NCBI GenBank assembly: GCA_001939145.1 | Contig: LSRX01001163.1 | Span: 62,001 to 126,000, forward strand | Origin: Symbiodinium microadriaticum | Taxonomy: Eukaryota > Sar > Dinophyceae > Suessiales > Symbiodiniaceae | DNA: 64,000 nt | Direction of reading: 5' to 3' | Shown: piece after piece, positions 21,486 to 32,098 of the stretch | Numbering within the stretch: the first letter of the stretch is position 1 | Layout: each line of letters opens with the position of its first letter | Notes under the pieces: model-generated | What the model saw: the letters and a program-made list of their open reading frames with translations, nothing else | The model's database searches: none | Told to the model about the DNA's origin: nothing | Program-made: the position numbers and the translations under genes

Positions 21486-22021
21486 ATATAAAGAGAGAAT
21501 CAATTATACAGGAAGATCATCTCCCGATCCTAAACCCCAGGCTCTATACCCAAATCACGGGCCAGGTCTCTCCACTCGCTGCTGTGACGCGCAGCAGAAC
21601 CTGGCTGCTACTCTCACGCCGATGTGCTTCGAAACTTGCTTTAAATCTTGACCCCAAAGAGGTCTGACTACCAATGTGGTGCATGCTTACATGGCCAAAA
21701 TACCTACTAGATTGAGGCTTAGCTTGGCAATGGTTTCTGGATCTGATGCTTCAGCGTTGCAGGAGGGAGAAGCACAGGCAGCATGTTGGTTTCTGGCTGT
21801 CTGGACGAATCTCTATAGCTGTTCATGGTCAGGACTTGGATGCAAGGTGTCACTGAGCACCGGTCTGAACCCATCTTCCGCACAGACCAGCTAAGCCCAA
21901 GTGTTTCACTATGGGGGCATCAATAGCTAGAACAGGGGTCTTGTAAGCTAGGACTATATTCGGGACTAGTTAAGCTTATATAGTAAGGCAAAAGGATCAG
22001 CACCAATCTGGGCAGCGCCAC

Positions 22022-22078
22022 GTACTTAAAGGTGCCCTCGTCGATAATGACATCGGGAAGCTGCTCCAAAGATTGCGC
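22022..22078 (-). CDS. Exon resembling the N-terminus of Janus/PHPT1 phosphohistidine phosphatase
   Basis: Acceptor TTTTATCCAAG, then 19 codons AQSLEQLPDVIIDEGTFKY ending at GTGGCG. The LPDVxID-x-GxFKYV pattern is the start of the Janus/Ocnus/PHPT1 fold, in which the family removes phosphate from phosphohistidine in the cytosol. The catalytic His exon was not found within the window, so the assignment rests on one short motif. Confidence 0.42.
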
Positions 22079-22734
22079 CTTGGATAAAAGGAGCCTCATG
22101 CGGTTAAGGGTTCAGGGAGCTTAGAGGTTAAATTTGGATTGGCCAGACGACCCGCAACTTGGCCAGCAACTTGTACTGCAGAAGACACAACCATCGTCGT
22201 CATGCATACCGTCAGCATGCCTTTGGGAGCACAAGGGAGCACCTCGCACCGCGTCACATCAAAACAAACTGGTGTCATCATCGTCGCCATCACCAGCAGC
22301 AAACGTCAACATCGAAATCATCACCAGTGTTATCATCAAAATCACGATGCCAAACATAATATCAGTGACACACTGACAGATCGCCACTAACTGCATCATC
22401 GCCATGTTCAGAATTTTCAACCCATCAGGCGAATTTAGCTGCATACACAGACATATATTCATGATTCAAGACTTGCTTATTGCAACTCACGGTTTTGGAC
22501 TGTTTACATAGGGCCTCCTCAACCCAAGCTTCTGCGTCCAATCCTTGGCCATGTCCCCTCATCGACATCTTCTATTCTCCAAGCTTAGCTCGATCCTCCA
22601 TCTATCCTCCATTACCTACTCTTTCACGACTATATACCGCTATTGACGGTCACAGGCAGGGTCCGGGAAGACCTTCAATCCCGCAACCCTGAACCCGAAC
22701 ACGCTTCGGCCACCAAGCCAATGGACGCAAAACT

Positions 22735-23385
22735 CTAATCAAACGAAGCTGCAGATGCCGAGATGTCTCCCAGCCCGGCTTGCTCGCGGAGTTCCTTGGC
22801 TTTCTGTAGGTCGTCCTCGGTGCGCAGGTTCGGTCTTTCGTGGCCGAGCGTGCATGCATGTCGAGTGCCTGCAGAGCAAGAACAAACTCATGATAAGGAA
22901 AACCGTAATAGTGCACTAGTAGTCAGAAACATTGCATTCAACATAACTTGTGAATAACAATGACTAACGATAGCTTGGAAGAACAAAACTATTAAGAATG
23001 AACACCGACCCTTGAAGCCTAGACTCAGCATTCGTGGTGGCTCCTCCATCTGCGCATGCGGCACTCGCCTGAGGCGGCTTTTAACAAAGAAGTGTGAGGT
23101 TTGCAATACAGGCGAGGTTTCCTAGGCTCGAAGGCTCAGCACCCGCATGTTCAGCAAGGTTTCGGGTAAGTGGGCTGCCTTTCAGCAAAAGTCCACAAGC
23201 CTCTCTATGATAGAAGGCTACAACGCTGCCTGTGCATTTTGCGTTCTGTGCCACATGTCCAACACTCCGACAACTCCAGCTACATAGCGATTGAGGTTTT
23301 CGGCACTCGCACTCGGTAGCCTTTCAAAATTTTCAAAAGAAGCTGCCAGGCTGCCAGGTCGCGATGCCAAACGGCTCATCCCAAG
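22735..23385 (-). CDS. Unknown protein, last three exons
   Basis: Exons 23385-23230 (SRLASRPGSLAASFENFERL and NRYVAGVVGVLDMWHRTQNA, GC donor), 23049-23010 (MEEPPRMLSLGFKG, GT donor) and 22868-22735 (TRHACTLGHERPNLRTEDDL, then QKAKELREQAGLGDISA and TAG) join in phase 0 and phase 1. The last acceptor is TTCTTGCTCTGCAG. The C-terminus is a charged helix with a Ser/Ala tail. The last exon is very secure; the first two rest on phase and composition. Confidence 0.58.
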
Positions 23386-24252
23386 CTCTATAAAGGATCC
23401 CACCCTAAACCCTAACCGGATCCCACTTCAACAACATGCAGACTCCGACCTTGCGAATAGAATACGTGCCTGCAACCTGGAAAACCGACTACACATGTCT
23501 GAAGATACCTAGAGTGAATCCCTGAATCGATTTAGGGATCAGAGTCAGCCCTGCTTCAGAGGTCATATTGGCCTAATATCCCTATAGAAGCCGGGTTAGA
23601 ATGTCCTGCATCACGATCTTTAGCAACTTCAAACATAGTTTCCTTCCTTCTGGCCCTACCTCATTACTTACCTGCGAATTATGAACTTTATTAACGCAGC
23701 TTCAACAAACCATGCCAAAGGCGGGCGAGATGCTGTGCAGCGCGCCCCGTGTGAGGCGTGGGCGATTGGAGGAAGGGTCGAGAGCCTCGTCTGAAGAAGA
23801 GCCCGAAACTGTAGTTTTGTTTGGATAAAATTTCTTAGACGGTTATAGGCAAAAGGCAGAAGGGTCCGCAGAGTACTTCAAACCCTTCTAGCCGCACGCT
23901 CATCGTCAAGCGTCCAAGCCGTGACCTCAAAGTGCCTCCAAGCATCTCAGGCCCTGATTATGTTGAAATCTAACCTTACACCATAAGCCTTGAGCTGAAA
24001 TCCCTTTTTTGGAGCGCCTCACATATACTGCAATGAGATAAACATTAGTTGGTACCATGACCAAGTGTTCAGGCCCCTTGGTTAAGACCCTGGAGCCCGA
24101 CTCCAGGACGATGCCTTGCAAGGCCCGAGGTTTCAAAGCTCTGCAACCGTCAGCCAAACGAGGGGTACATCCGAAAACTAAATACAGATGAGTGATATGC
24201 CTCCGAGGTAGGAGTACACTTTGACCGCAAGAGGTATCTTTATAATGCCGAA

Positions 24253-24362
24253 ACATACATACATACATACATACATACATTACATTACATTACATTACAT
24301 TACATTACATTACATTACATTACATGCATACATACATGTGTATAAATATATATATATATATA
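24253..24362. repeat. (CATA)n-(CATTA)n-(TA)n microsatellite
   Basis: About seven CATA units, about ten CATTA units, then CATA and TA runs up to the duplicated segment. Confidence 0.9.
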
Positions 24363-24676
24363 CATGTATCAGGCAAATTCATGAATTCCCATGTATTGGG
24401 CTCTCTATGTCCGGGGATTAGGCCTCTCGGCCAGAGCTCAGCCTATAGGTCTCTCGCAGTCGGGAAACTCCGAGGCGTTTAGGATTCGGTGGAATTGGTC
24501 TTGAGTTGGGGTTNATATATATATACATGTATCAGGCAAATTCATGAATTCCCATGTATTGGGCTCTCTATGTCCGGGGATTAGGCCTCTCGGCCAGAGC
24601 TCAGCCTATAGGTCTCTCGCAGTCGGGAAACTCCGAGGCGTTTAGGATTCGGTGGAATTGGTCTTGAGTTGGGGTT
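24352..24676. other. 162-bp perfect duplication around a single N (assembly artefact)
   Basis: 24352-24513 is repeated identically at 24515-24676, separated only by N at 24514. Two contig ends that overlap but were not merged would give exactly this pattern. Confidence 0.85.
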
Positions 24677-24837
24677 TTGTTGCACCCCTACTTCGCATGG
24701 ACGAGCCCGCATGGCAGGGTGCCAGGACACCGGTGAGTTCGCCTCGTTCCTAAACTCCAGCCCCAAGCAGGGTTTGGGACAGAGGGCTTGGGATTAATTA
24801 CCATTTGCCAGAAACACATTCAGCTCGAGAGGCATAG

Positions 24838-26572
24838 GTAAGGCTCCCAGCAAGAAGCTCAACTTCTGGGAGGCGATGCCGCCTGAAGGGGTTGTCCGAC
24901 CGAGGTGACCTAAACACGATTATTGTTGTTATTGTTCTTATTATTGTGTTTGCTATTACTACTATTACTATTATAAATACCCTACCTATAAACGCAAGCT
25001 GAAGCGCATAAGCCAAGCGACACCCTCCCCCCCACCCCAAGACCACACAGACTGGTGCCTCCACGCAGTCGCCCAGAAGTTGCAAGGCTAGGCCGCCTTG
25101 GCAGCTAAGCTTGAGAAGACAAGACTGACCACGAAAGGCACATCTTTCACTGGTCTTCGGCTCACGTCTTTTTGCGAAAGGGGCCAAAGGTAGAGGCATC
25201 AATTACTTCGAGTTGTGCGTGGGATGTAGGATGGTCAGGTTTTAGATTGTGAGGTGCAAGAAGTGGGATAAAGGACGTAGGATGCAAGACCGCTGAGGTT
25301 TGGTTTAGGAATTTCAGGACACGTACAGTCCATCCACCTGATGCGGCTAGCTCAGGCTCTTTCCCCAAGCCCTGCACCCTGAATTCAAGCCCCAAGCCCT
25401 GTAATCAACCATCTAATTACATCACTCACCTCACCCCAGTGATTCAATTCGAAGTGTGCCTTGGTCTCTACAGCAAGCAACTTAGACAAAAAAGCAGGGA
25501 GCAACATGGCTGACCGCTGACCCAGTATATTATAGTAGGGACCCGTCACACTGCCGTGCAGTATCCCTGATAACAAAACCCTAAACCCGAAAGAAAAAAC
25601 CTTAAACCCTAAACCCTAAAAAAAAAACCTAAACCCTGAACCCTAAACAAAAAAACCCTAAACCCCTAGAGAAAAGGCCCCAGTTACATAAAGGATTCTG
25701 CTCGAGCTGCCACGGCACACCGGCCAATGGGAGGCCCTGGGCGAGCAAAAGGCCGGCGCCTGACACAAGTTGGGGGGGGCCTTAATGATTGGAACAGGGC
25801 TTTGGGGGTCTATTCTACTCGTATTTTACTATAATTATGTTTTGTGGGGGGCTTTACCTGGACCCTTCAGAACCTCCCTTTTTTTGGGGTTCCTTATTAT
25901 GATTTCCTTATATAGGTCCTTAAAAAGGTAGGTTACTACCCGTAGGCTCCATAGTATTTCCTTTTTGTGATTCATATTTGGTGTCCTACAAGGTGATCCC
26001 AAAAAGGAACTACTATGGAGCCTATGGGTAATAATTAGAACAGGGTTGGTTTGGGGGGGGTCTATTATGCAATAATGATACGGCTTTTAGAGCTTTAGGG
26101 CTTTATAGGTTTACCTGGACCCTTAAGGACCTCCCTTGTTGGGGATTCCTTATTATGATTTCCTTATATACGTCCTTAAAGGTAGACTCTTTGGGGTCTA
26201 TAGGTAATAATTAGAATAGGGCTTTGGGGGGTCTATTCTTTTTTCTTCTATAATTATGTTCTTCTTGCGGGGTCCTCATTATAGTTACACTATAATTATA
26301 ATGAGGAGCCCCCCGCCCCCAGAAGAGGGTTTTGCAAGCCCTCGTAATGCTTGGAATAATCGGGTTTTGGATGGTTTGGGGTATATTAGACCATAATTAT
26401 AATAAGGCGCCCCCACAATAGTAAAGGTAATTATTCAGGCCCCTATATTACAAGATCACGCGTTACAAACTCCATCAAAATCCTACGAGGTCCTACGAGG
26501 AAGGCGGAAGAAGAAGCCAATCTCAGATTGACAGATCTGCCATTACTAGTAAGGCCTGAAGATGCTTCATGA
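24838..26572 (+). CDS. Unknown charged protein, three (possibly four) exons
   Basis: Exons 24838-24904 (KAPSKKLNFWEAMPPEGVV), 25694-25755 (LLELPRHTGQWEALGEQKA) and 26490-26572 (PTRKAEEEANLRLTDLPLLV, then RPEDAS and TGA) join in phases 2 and 1 with GT and GC donors. An upstream exon ending at 24732 before GTGAGT is phase-compatible. Without the second splice the protein would stop at TGA 25761-25763, so two ends are possible. The first intron carries a telomere-like tract (25568-25672), the second the nested inverted-repeat cluster. Function unknown. Confidence 0.58.
25568..25672 (+). repeat. CCCTAAA tract interrupted by A-runs
   Basis: Units such as AACCCTAAACCC alternate with A7-A9 runs. 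The tract lies inside an intron. Confidence 0.8.
25776..26446. mobile_element. Cluster of nested or tandem inverted-repeat elements inside an intron
   Basis: The outer ends are GGGGCCTTAATGATTGGAA at 25776 and inverted TAATTATTCAGGCCCCTATA ending about 26446. The TTTACCTGGACCCTT...CCTTATTATGATTTCCTTATATA block occurs twice (about 25850-25931 and 26107-26190), and the ATTAGAATAGGGCTTTGGGG start block recurs near 26035 and 26213. This suggests repeated insertion or tandem duplication of one element type. Confidence 0.68.
25933..26034. mobile_element. Inner 102-bp inverted-repeat element
   Basis: Near-perfect inverted ends of about 34 bp: TTACTACCCGTAGGCTCCAT at the left and ATGGAGCCTATGGGTAATAA at the right, each extended by TAGTA(T)TTCCTTTTT or its inverse. 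It interrupts the outer element just after the first copy of the internal repeat. Confidence 0.72.
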
Positions 26573-26845
26573 GCTATTGGTGGAAGCCTGGAACTGCTCT
26601 GCTAGGAACAGAAGAATTCTAGCATGTTCGTAACTGTGGCCTCAATCGCTGCGAAGGAAAAGATGTGGCGACATTTCTAGGCATCCTTCCTTCGATGCTG
26701 CTGAAGCTGCTATTATTAGATATTATTAGCAAAGCAGCAGGGTTTGAGTTTTGCGTCAGCGATGCAGATTCTACCAGCCCTACATGCCACTCCTAGCTGC
26801 ACTCGCCAGAGAAGCCGCAATCTCCGAATTCGATGAGGGATCGAT

Positions 26846-29800
26846 TCAGTTGCGTCGCCTTTCGTAAATACCACAGCTGTGCAGCAGCTTGTCCAGAGAC
26901 TTGTTGGCAACTCCTTTCAATATCTTGCGGAATGCGTCCAAGTCGTCCAGCTCAACTGCTTCATTGAGGCACCCCGGAACTGAGAACGTCACAGAAACGT
27001 CATAGTTGTGGGCGCGTGGGCGGTACATCGAGCAATAGGGGCTGCATGCTGAATCCGGCTTGAGAGCAGCCTTGAACAATTTCACTTGGTCCATGCCAAA
27101 GTTCCCACACCCTTGGCTATGGCTATTGTTGACAACTTCTACCTTCACCACGAAGCGAGAATCAAAGGTGGTGCCGGTCACCTGTGCAGGGTCATGCAGG
27201 CCACAGGCAGCGAAGTGTGTTCGCTCATCTGCACTGCTGGGCTCAGGCAACAGAAAACCGTCACCACTGTTCATGCTCAATTGTATGGGGGGGAGCCCGA
27301 GAGACAATCTTCAAAGGGACTGCTGAGCCTTCTGCATAAGTCATGTCCTCTGTGGCTAGCAGCGCAACTTGGGTGAGGAGCATCTCTGTGGGTAGAGACG
27401 TCTCCAGAACAGAGGTTAGCCTGCCATGATGGGTGCCTGCCTGTTGCTGTTGTAGCTGAACGGCTGAGAACTGCCATTGGGAGACTTGACCAGTCGTGGG
27501 AGCAAGCAGCTCCAGGACGGCCGGTCTGAACATGATGCCGGAGAGCCACTTTGGGAGATTGGATCCAGGAACTGCAACACTTCCTGGCCCATCATCTACA
27601 TGCAGCTCCCTCTGCAAGCCATACTGAAACAAGCATGTGCTTGTGCCGCTGGGAAGTGTGACCGGCTCCTCCACTACACAAGAAGTTCCGAAGCCTGCTT
27701 CTTCGGTCCCACACAAGCACGTGCTTGCTGTTGTAACCATGTCACGTGATGTACCCACAGCTGCCTCCCAATCCTCATGCTTCCACACCGGTGCAAAGAC
27801 AACAGGAAGCTGCTCCACGCGAAGCGAGCTGTTGCTTCTTGCATCTACGTCCGGGACATACCAGACCGGATTATTCTGTTGATACAGCCACCGGCGTCTC
27901 TCGTGAAAGTCGACCAGTCCAGACGAGGCTGAATCATTCTCCGCAAAATGAGCCGGATTGATGGGTGCCTCCAGCGACAGATTGGTTGCCTCCCCAACGC
28001 GAAGCAAGTGGACCGTGTACCTGGTGGGAGCTCTTTGGAGGTGACTCGAAGCCGCGACGATGAGCCGGCTGTATAGTGGACCCGATGGCAAGGACACCCA
28101 AGTCTCCCCGAATCTTTTGCCAGCTCCCGCTTCCGTGTCGACATTCTCATCGAAAATAGTTTCTGGCTCCGACGGGACTGTGTCGCTGTAGGCATGCTCC
28201 ACATGCAGCTGAACCTTGGAGGTGTACTTGCCTGCCTCAAACCGAAATACAAATGAGTCCACACTGGTATGAAGCAGCAGGGTGTTCTGAATTGCTAAAC
28301 CGGTCGGAGGAATGGAAAGGTGGCCACGGCTGAAGGAATAATCAATCAGTTCGCCCCGCATATTCATTCCATCAATCTGAAGCAGGACCAGAATAGCGAA
28401 AGCAAAAACGCCCAGCAGGCCAACAAGGAAGCGTATCATCTGTTTCTGCAATTCTCGGCCTCGGGATAAAGCCTGTAAGTCCGAGGTACTGATGGTCTCG
28501 AAACCCTTTGCGGCAGTGCCGATGAATTCAGAGGCCCGAAGCTGAGGCGATCTCCACATGCCAAGGCCAGCTAGTGATAATCGAAAGTCCATCAGGTGCC
28601 AGGCAACGGTGGTGGCCAAGGATGTGCATGGAATCGTCGCGGAAACCATGGATTCATTCCTCAAGATTCCAAGCGCGACTGCAACCAGCAACACGACTAC
28701 AGCCGGGACAAGAAGGGCCAGCACAGTTTTGTTGATTGTCAAACTCAAAAGCTTTCCCTGGCTCTCCATCACCTGTTCATGCAGCAGGGCTGCTGAGTGT
28801 GTCATCTCCATCTGCCACAAGACCAGAAGATGAATCGCCAGGAGGCTGGCGGAAATGACCGATATGATGGACATTTCAAACATCTTGGACAAACTCTCAA
28901 GCAGGTAAAACTGCACTGAGAGATGGCTGGCTGTCAATACCCACTGACGCCGTAACAGAGATGGAAAAGGCTCCAGCAGCGCAACGTTGGCGCAGAAAAG
29001 GGAGGAGGGCGTGGCTCCCTTGGCTATGACTCGAACATCTTCAGCCGCATTGGCAAGGACGATCCATCCCGGAGGGTCCGCCAAACGCCCCCGCAAGGCA
29101 AATTCACCTCTGTGGAGCAAAATGTGCTGTAGCTGTTCGACCAATCCGCGTCTCTCTCTGTCGGCCTGGACCATTTCCAACACGGTCACCTCGCGACAGG
29201 CATCCAAAGGTTCGTCTGCGTGTGGTTCGCCTTTACCAGCTTCTTTGTACACAAAGCCATGCTGAATCAGAATGTACACCTTCGGAAGTCTGTCCCCGAG
29301 AAGTGTCTCCTTCCTGAGACCATCTGGTGGAGGAGTGTGCTGTTTCCAAGCAGCCTTCATCATCATTCTGACCGACACGAGAACCAAACAGGCGGCACAT
29401 AAAGCCAGCGACAGTACCAACACCTCCAAGAGCAGCAACAGCCTGTGAGGCGTAGATCTGGAAGAGTCTAAAGCTGGGTCCCATCCGATCAGAAAATTTA
29501 TCAAGCGAAGGGGCAGGCCGGGAAAGGGCAGTTTTGCGATGCAGGGATTCAACAGACCCTGCGGTTTCCTGCAAAGGTAAACAGTCTGTCCAAAAACTTC
29601 ACGAGATCGTGGAAGAATCAATACTTTCCATGTCGAGCTGACATTTTGCACATCTCCCGGGAACATGTAAAGCTCTACTGCAGGAAGGACATAGAACTCG
29701 AGAGGCGGTGCCACACTCCTCGGGACCTTTCGTCTTTGCACCTGAAGCGGCTGTTCGCAGGCAGCATCGGATGTGACAAAGAACTCCTGCGCTTCGAGGT

Positions 29801-30152
29801 AGGTGAAGTGTGGAGCTTCGAAGACCAGGGAGTGGAAGACGAACTCTGTGCTATCACTCCTCAGTCGCGGGCTGCCACGCGGCAAGAGTGCTCCAGCACG
29901 TTGACAGAAGCGGAACATGGAAACTATGGAAACCCTGTTTGGAGCTGGTCTTAAGAGCTGCTTCCTGTCTGGGGTGTTAAGCTGGAATTATTTCCTGCCC
30001 AGGCTCGGCAGTGCCGTGTGGAGGCATTCCTTGGCCGTGCCATTCGTCTCGGCTGCAATGGCAGCTTCACGAAGTGATGCTGCCAATGTCCATGTTGCAA
30101 TGTGGCAGGCGAGGAGCAAGGGACATGAACTGGGCAGGTAACTGTGATGCAT
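26846..30152 (-). CDS. Large multi-pass membrane protein with C-terminal ectodomain; one frameshift
   Basis: ATG 30152 starts a signal-peptide-like exon (CPLLLACHIATWTLAASLRE) ending at AG-GA (29995/29994). A short intron with acceptor at 29965 or 29935 (both in phase) leads to an open frame whose internal ATG is 29918. Numbered from that ATG, hydrophobic segments lie near 159-184, 347-368, 398-418, 427-445 (weak) and 494-514. About 500 hydrophilic residues with Asn-X-Ser/Thr sites and Cys follow (TASTCLCGTEEAGFGTSC). The frame stops at 27261, but another frame continues from a C7 run (27287-27293, plus-strand G7) as a similar Cys-bearing domain to TGA 26846; six Cs instead of seven would give about 1,023 residues after ATG 29918. 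I recognise no channel, receptor or transporter family. Confidence 0.72.
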
Positions 30153-31516
30153 GGCCAGAAATGGCTATTGTCACCTGCAGAGTGCCGCAGATGCTGAAGA
30201 TTGGAGGTGTGTAGCGCTGACGCGAGGAATCACACCCCACGGAAGTCACCAAAGCCCCGAGCGCCTGTGTCCCGAGCCTGCCAATGCCGCAGCTGCACTT
30301 CTCCAGCCTCAGCATAGAACAATTTTGGCTCCATTAAAAAACCGTGGATCCGATTCCGCCGAGTCTGGAAGCAGGACACGTTGAGTTCCTTGGAAAACTG
30401 GATGCAAAGTCCGCAAACGGGGTCTAAAACTTACTGTCTCGGCTCTCAAAGCCGCGGGTTTCTGGAGATGCTTCCGTGTCTGCGTTCGATGACTGAATGA
30501 GTGCTTCGGAGGAAATTCCCTACACCCCAACTTCTACACCCAAGGCACCTCTGACATCAAATCCTCAAAAAAGCCCTCGGCCACGTAAGCACATGCTACT
30601 CATGCTTGCTGTACTCTCCACACCTATCTTAGCCGTTGAGGCCCAGGCAGAAAACTCAGACCACCTGAAACTCCAAAGCTCGAATCTCGCAAGCTTCAGC
30701 AGCAAACATGTTAAAAAGTCGAAGCAGTCAGGTTTTGAAACTCTCCTTTAGCCCAAAAACCCTACATCCCAGACTCCACATCCCAAAACATCTAATCAAA
30801 ATCCTCAGTGCCTTTCGGGATTTAAGCCTTCACTTTCGGACAAAGCAGGCGAAGTCTGAAACCGGCATCATAGGGCGTAGTCGTCACTAGTCGCCTACGC
30901 ACTCATGTTTTGTGGCCTCGAGGATGAACTCTAAGCTGCCCCAGTTCCGTGAAAATCATTGTTGTGGGCGAGCTATAGAGGGCCAGGGAGTGCAACTGGT
31001 TGAAACGGCTATGAGCCAAAACTGTATAAACCTTAAACCGAGAGAACTGAATCTCTAAACCCTACACCCCTCAATCCCAAACAGTGAATGTAAGGCTAGA
31101 AGGCTAGGGTTCTTGTGGCAGACTCAAAAGGTAGCCATAAATGGGGCGATAAATGCTTTTAAAGGGTTGCGGTGATCAGGCCTACGAGCTGTAGATAACT
31201 GAAATAGGCGGTCTCTGATGACTAGTACACTTGACCTGCTAGTGAACCTATTCATAAACAAACCCCCAGGTATGGAATCGCGACCTCGTTGAGGGTTGAG
31301 GGACGGCTTAGGTTTAGCACACAAGCCTCTGAATACCAGGTATTTCTCCCAAAAAACCCTCGAGCGTCCAAACCCGGAACGCCTGGATGAATAACTCCTT
31401 AAGGGCACTATGGGGCAACCCGGAAAGACTAATGTAATGTAAGCCCATACCCCAATCCGACAACATCTGTGTCTATAATCTGCAAATTCCAAAACAATGA
31501 CGGAGTTTCAGAGGAC
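30153..31516. other. No supported gene
   Basis: A minus-strand fragment near 30240-30340 (MEPKLFYAEAGEVQLRHWQA) may be a short exon. Otherwise there are only degenerate heptads (30765, 31060) and unsupported frames. Confidence 0.35.
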
Positions 31517-31799
31517 TTGCAGCTCAGTGGCATGCTGAGCGCAAGTGAGAGCAAAACAGCTAGCAGCAACTGCCGCGGTCTCCTCTCCAGTGCCGGCATG
31601 GCATTCCTCTATTCTCAAACAACTCGTTGATGTCCATGTTTGAAAGAAATGTGGGGTTTAGGGTTTAGAGTTTCGACCTGTCCGAAAGAATCCTACTTGG
31701 AACATGGTGTTAACAAAGCCAATGCCACGCCCCGCAGACGATGGACTTCGGAAAGAAACTCGTGTAGGAGGGCAGCGCCCCTTCGTTCCACGTTGCCGT
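31517..31799 (-). CDS. Unknown protein with hydrophobic segment, two exons
   Basis: Exon 31799-31729 (GNVERRGAALLHEFLSEVHR, GT donor) joins in phase 0 to 31608-31517 (PALERRPRQLLLAVLLSLAL, then SMPLSC, GT donor). Third positions are mostly G/C. The hydrophobic run after RRPR resembles a signal peptide, so ATG 31599 could instead be the start of a separate secreted protein. Confidence 0.48.
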
Positions 31800-32098
31800 C
31801 TACGGCTCATAGGTTTGGTTGGGTTCAGGGGTGTGGTTTTGGCTTGCAAAGTACAGCTGTGAGCCATGGCCAGAAACATGGCAGCGTGATGACACAGAAT
31901 TAAACGGTCCAGCGATGGGCCAGGTGTTCGGTAGGGCAAAGGGGGGAGAGCGATCATAGCACCCACACACAAACACATATGCGCGACACACGGAAAGCTT
32001 CTAAAACCTAAACCCAAGACCGCCCAAACCCTTAAACCGCAGCCCTAAACCCTGACAGCCCTCTTAGCCCCATAAACCCTGAAGAGCCCTTTACCAAG

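Noticed and set aside
24220-24325. CRISPR-like regular repeats
   Set aside because: Plain CATA/CATTA microsatellite without spacers.
27060-29954. Plus-strand frames over the membrane-protein gene
   Set aside because: Antisense shadows; no conserved motifs, and the minus frame is far longer.
29980-29996. In-frame TAA near the start of the membrane protein read as a reassigned codon
   Set aside because: Other frames end normally at TAA, TAG and TGA, and an AG-GA intron removes it; codon reassignment is not needed.
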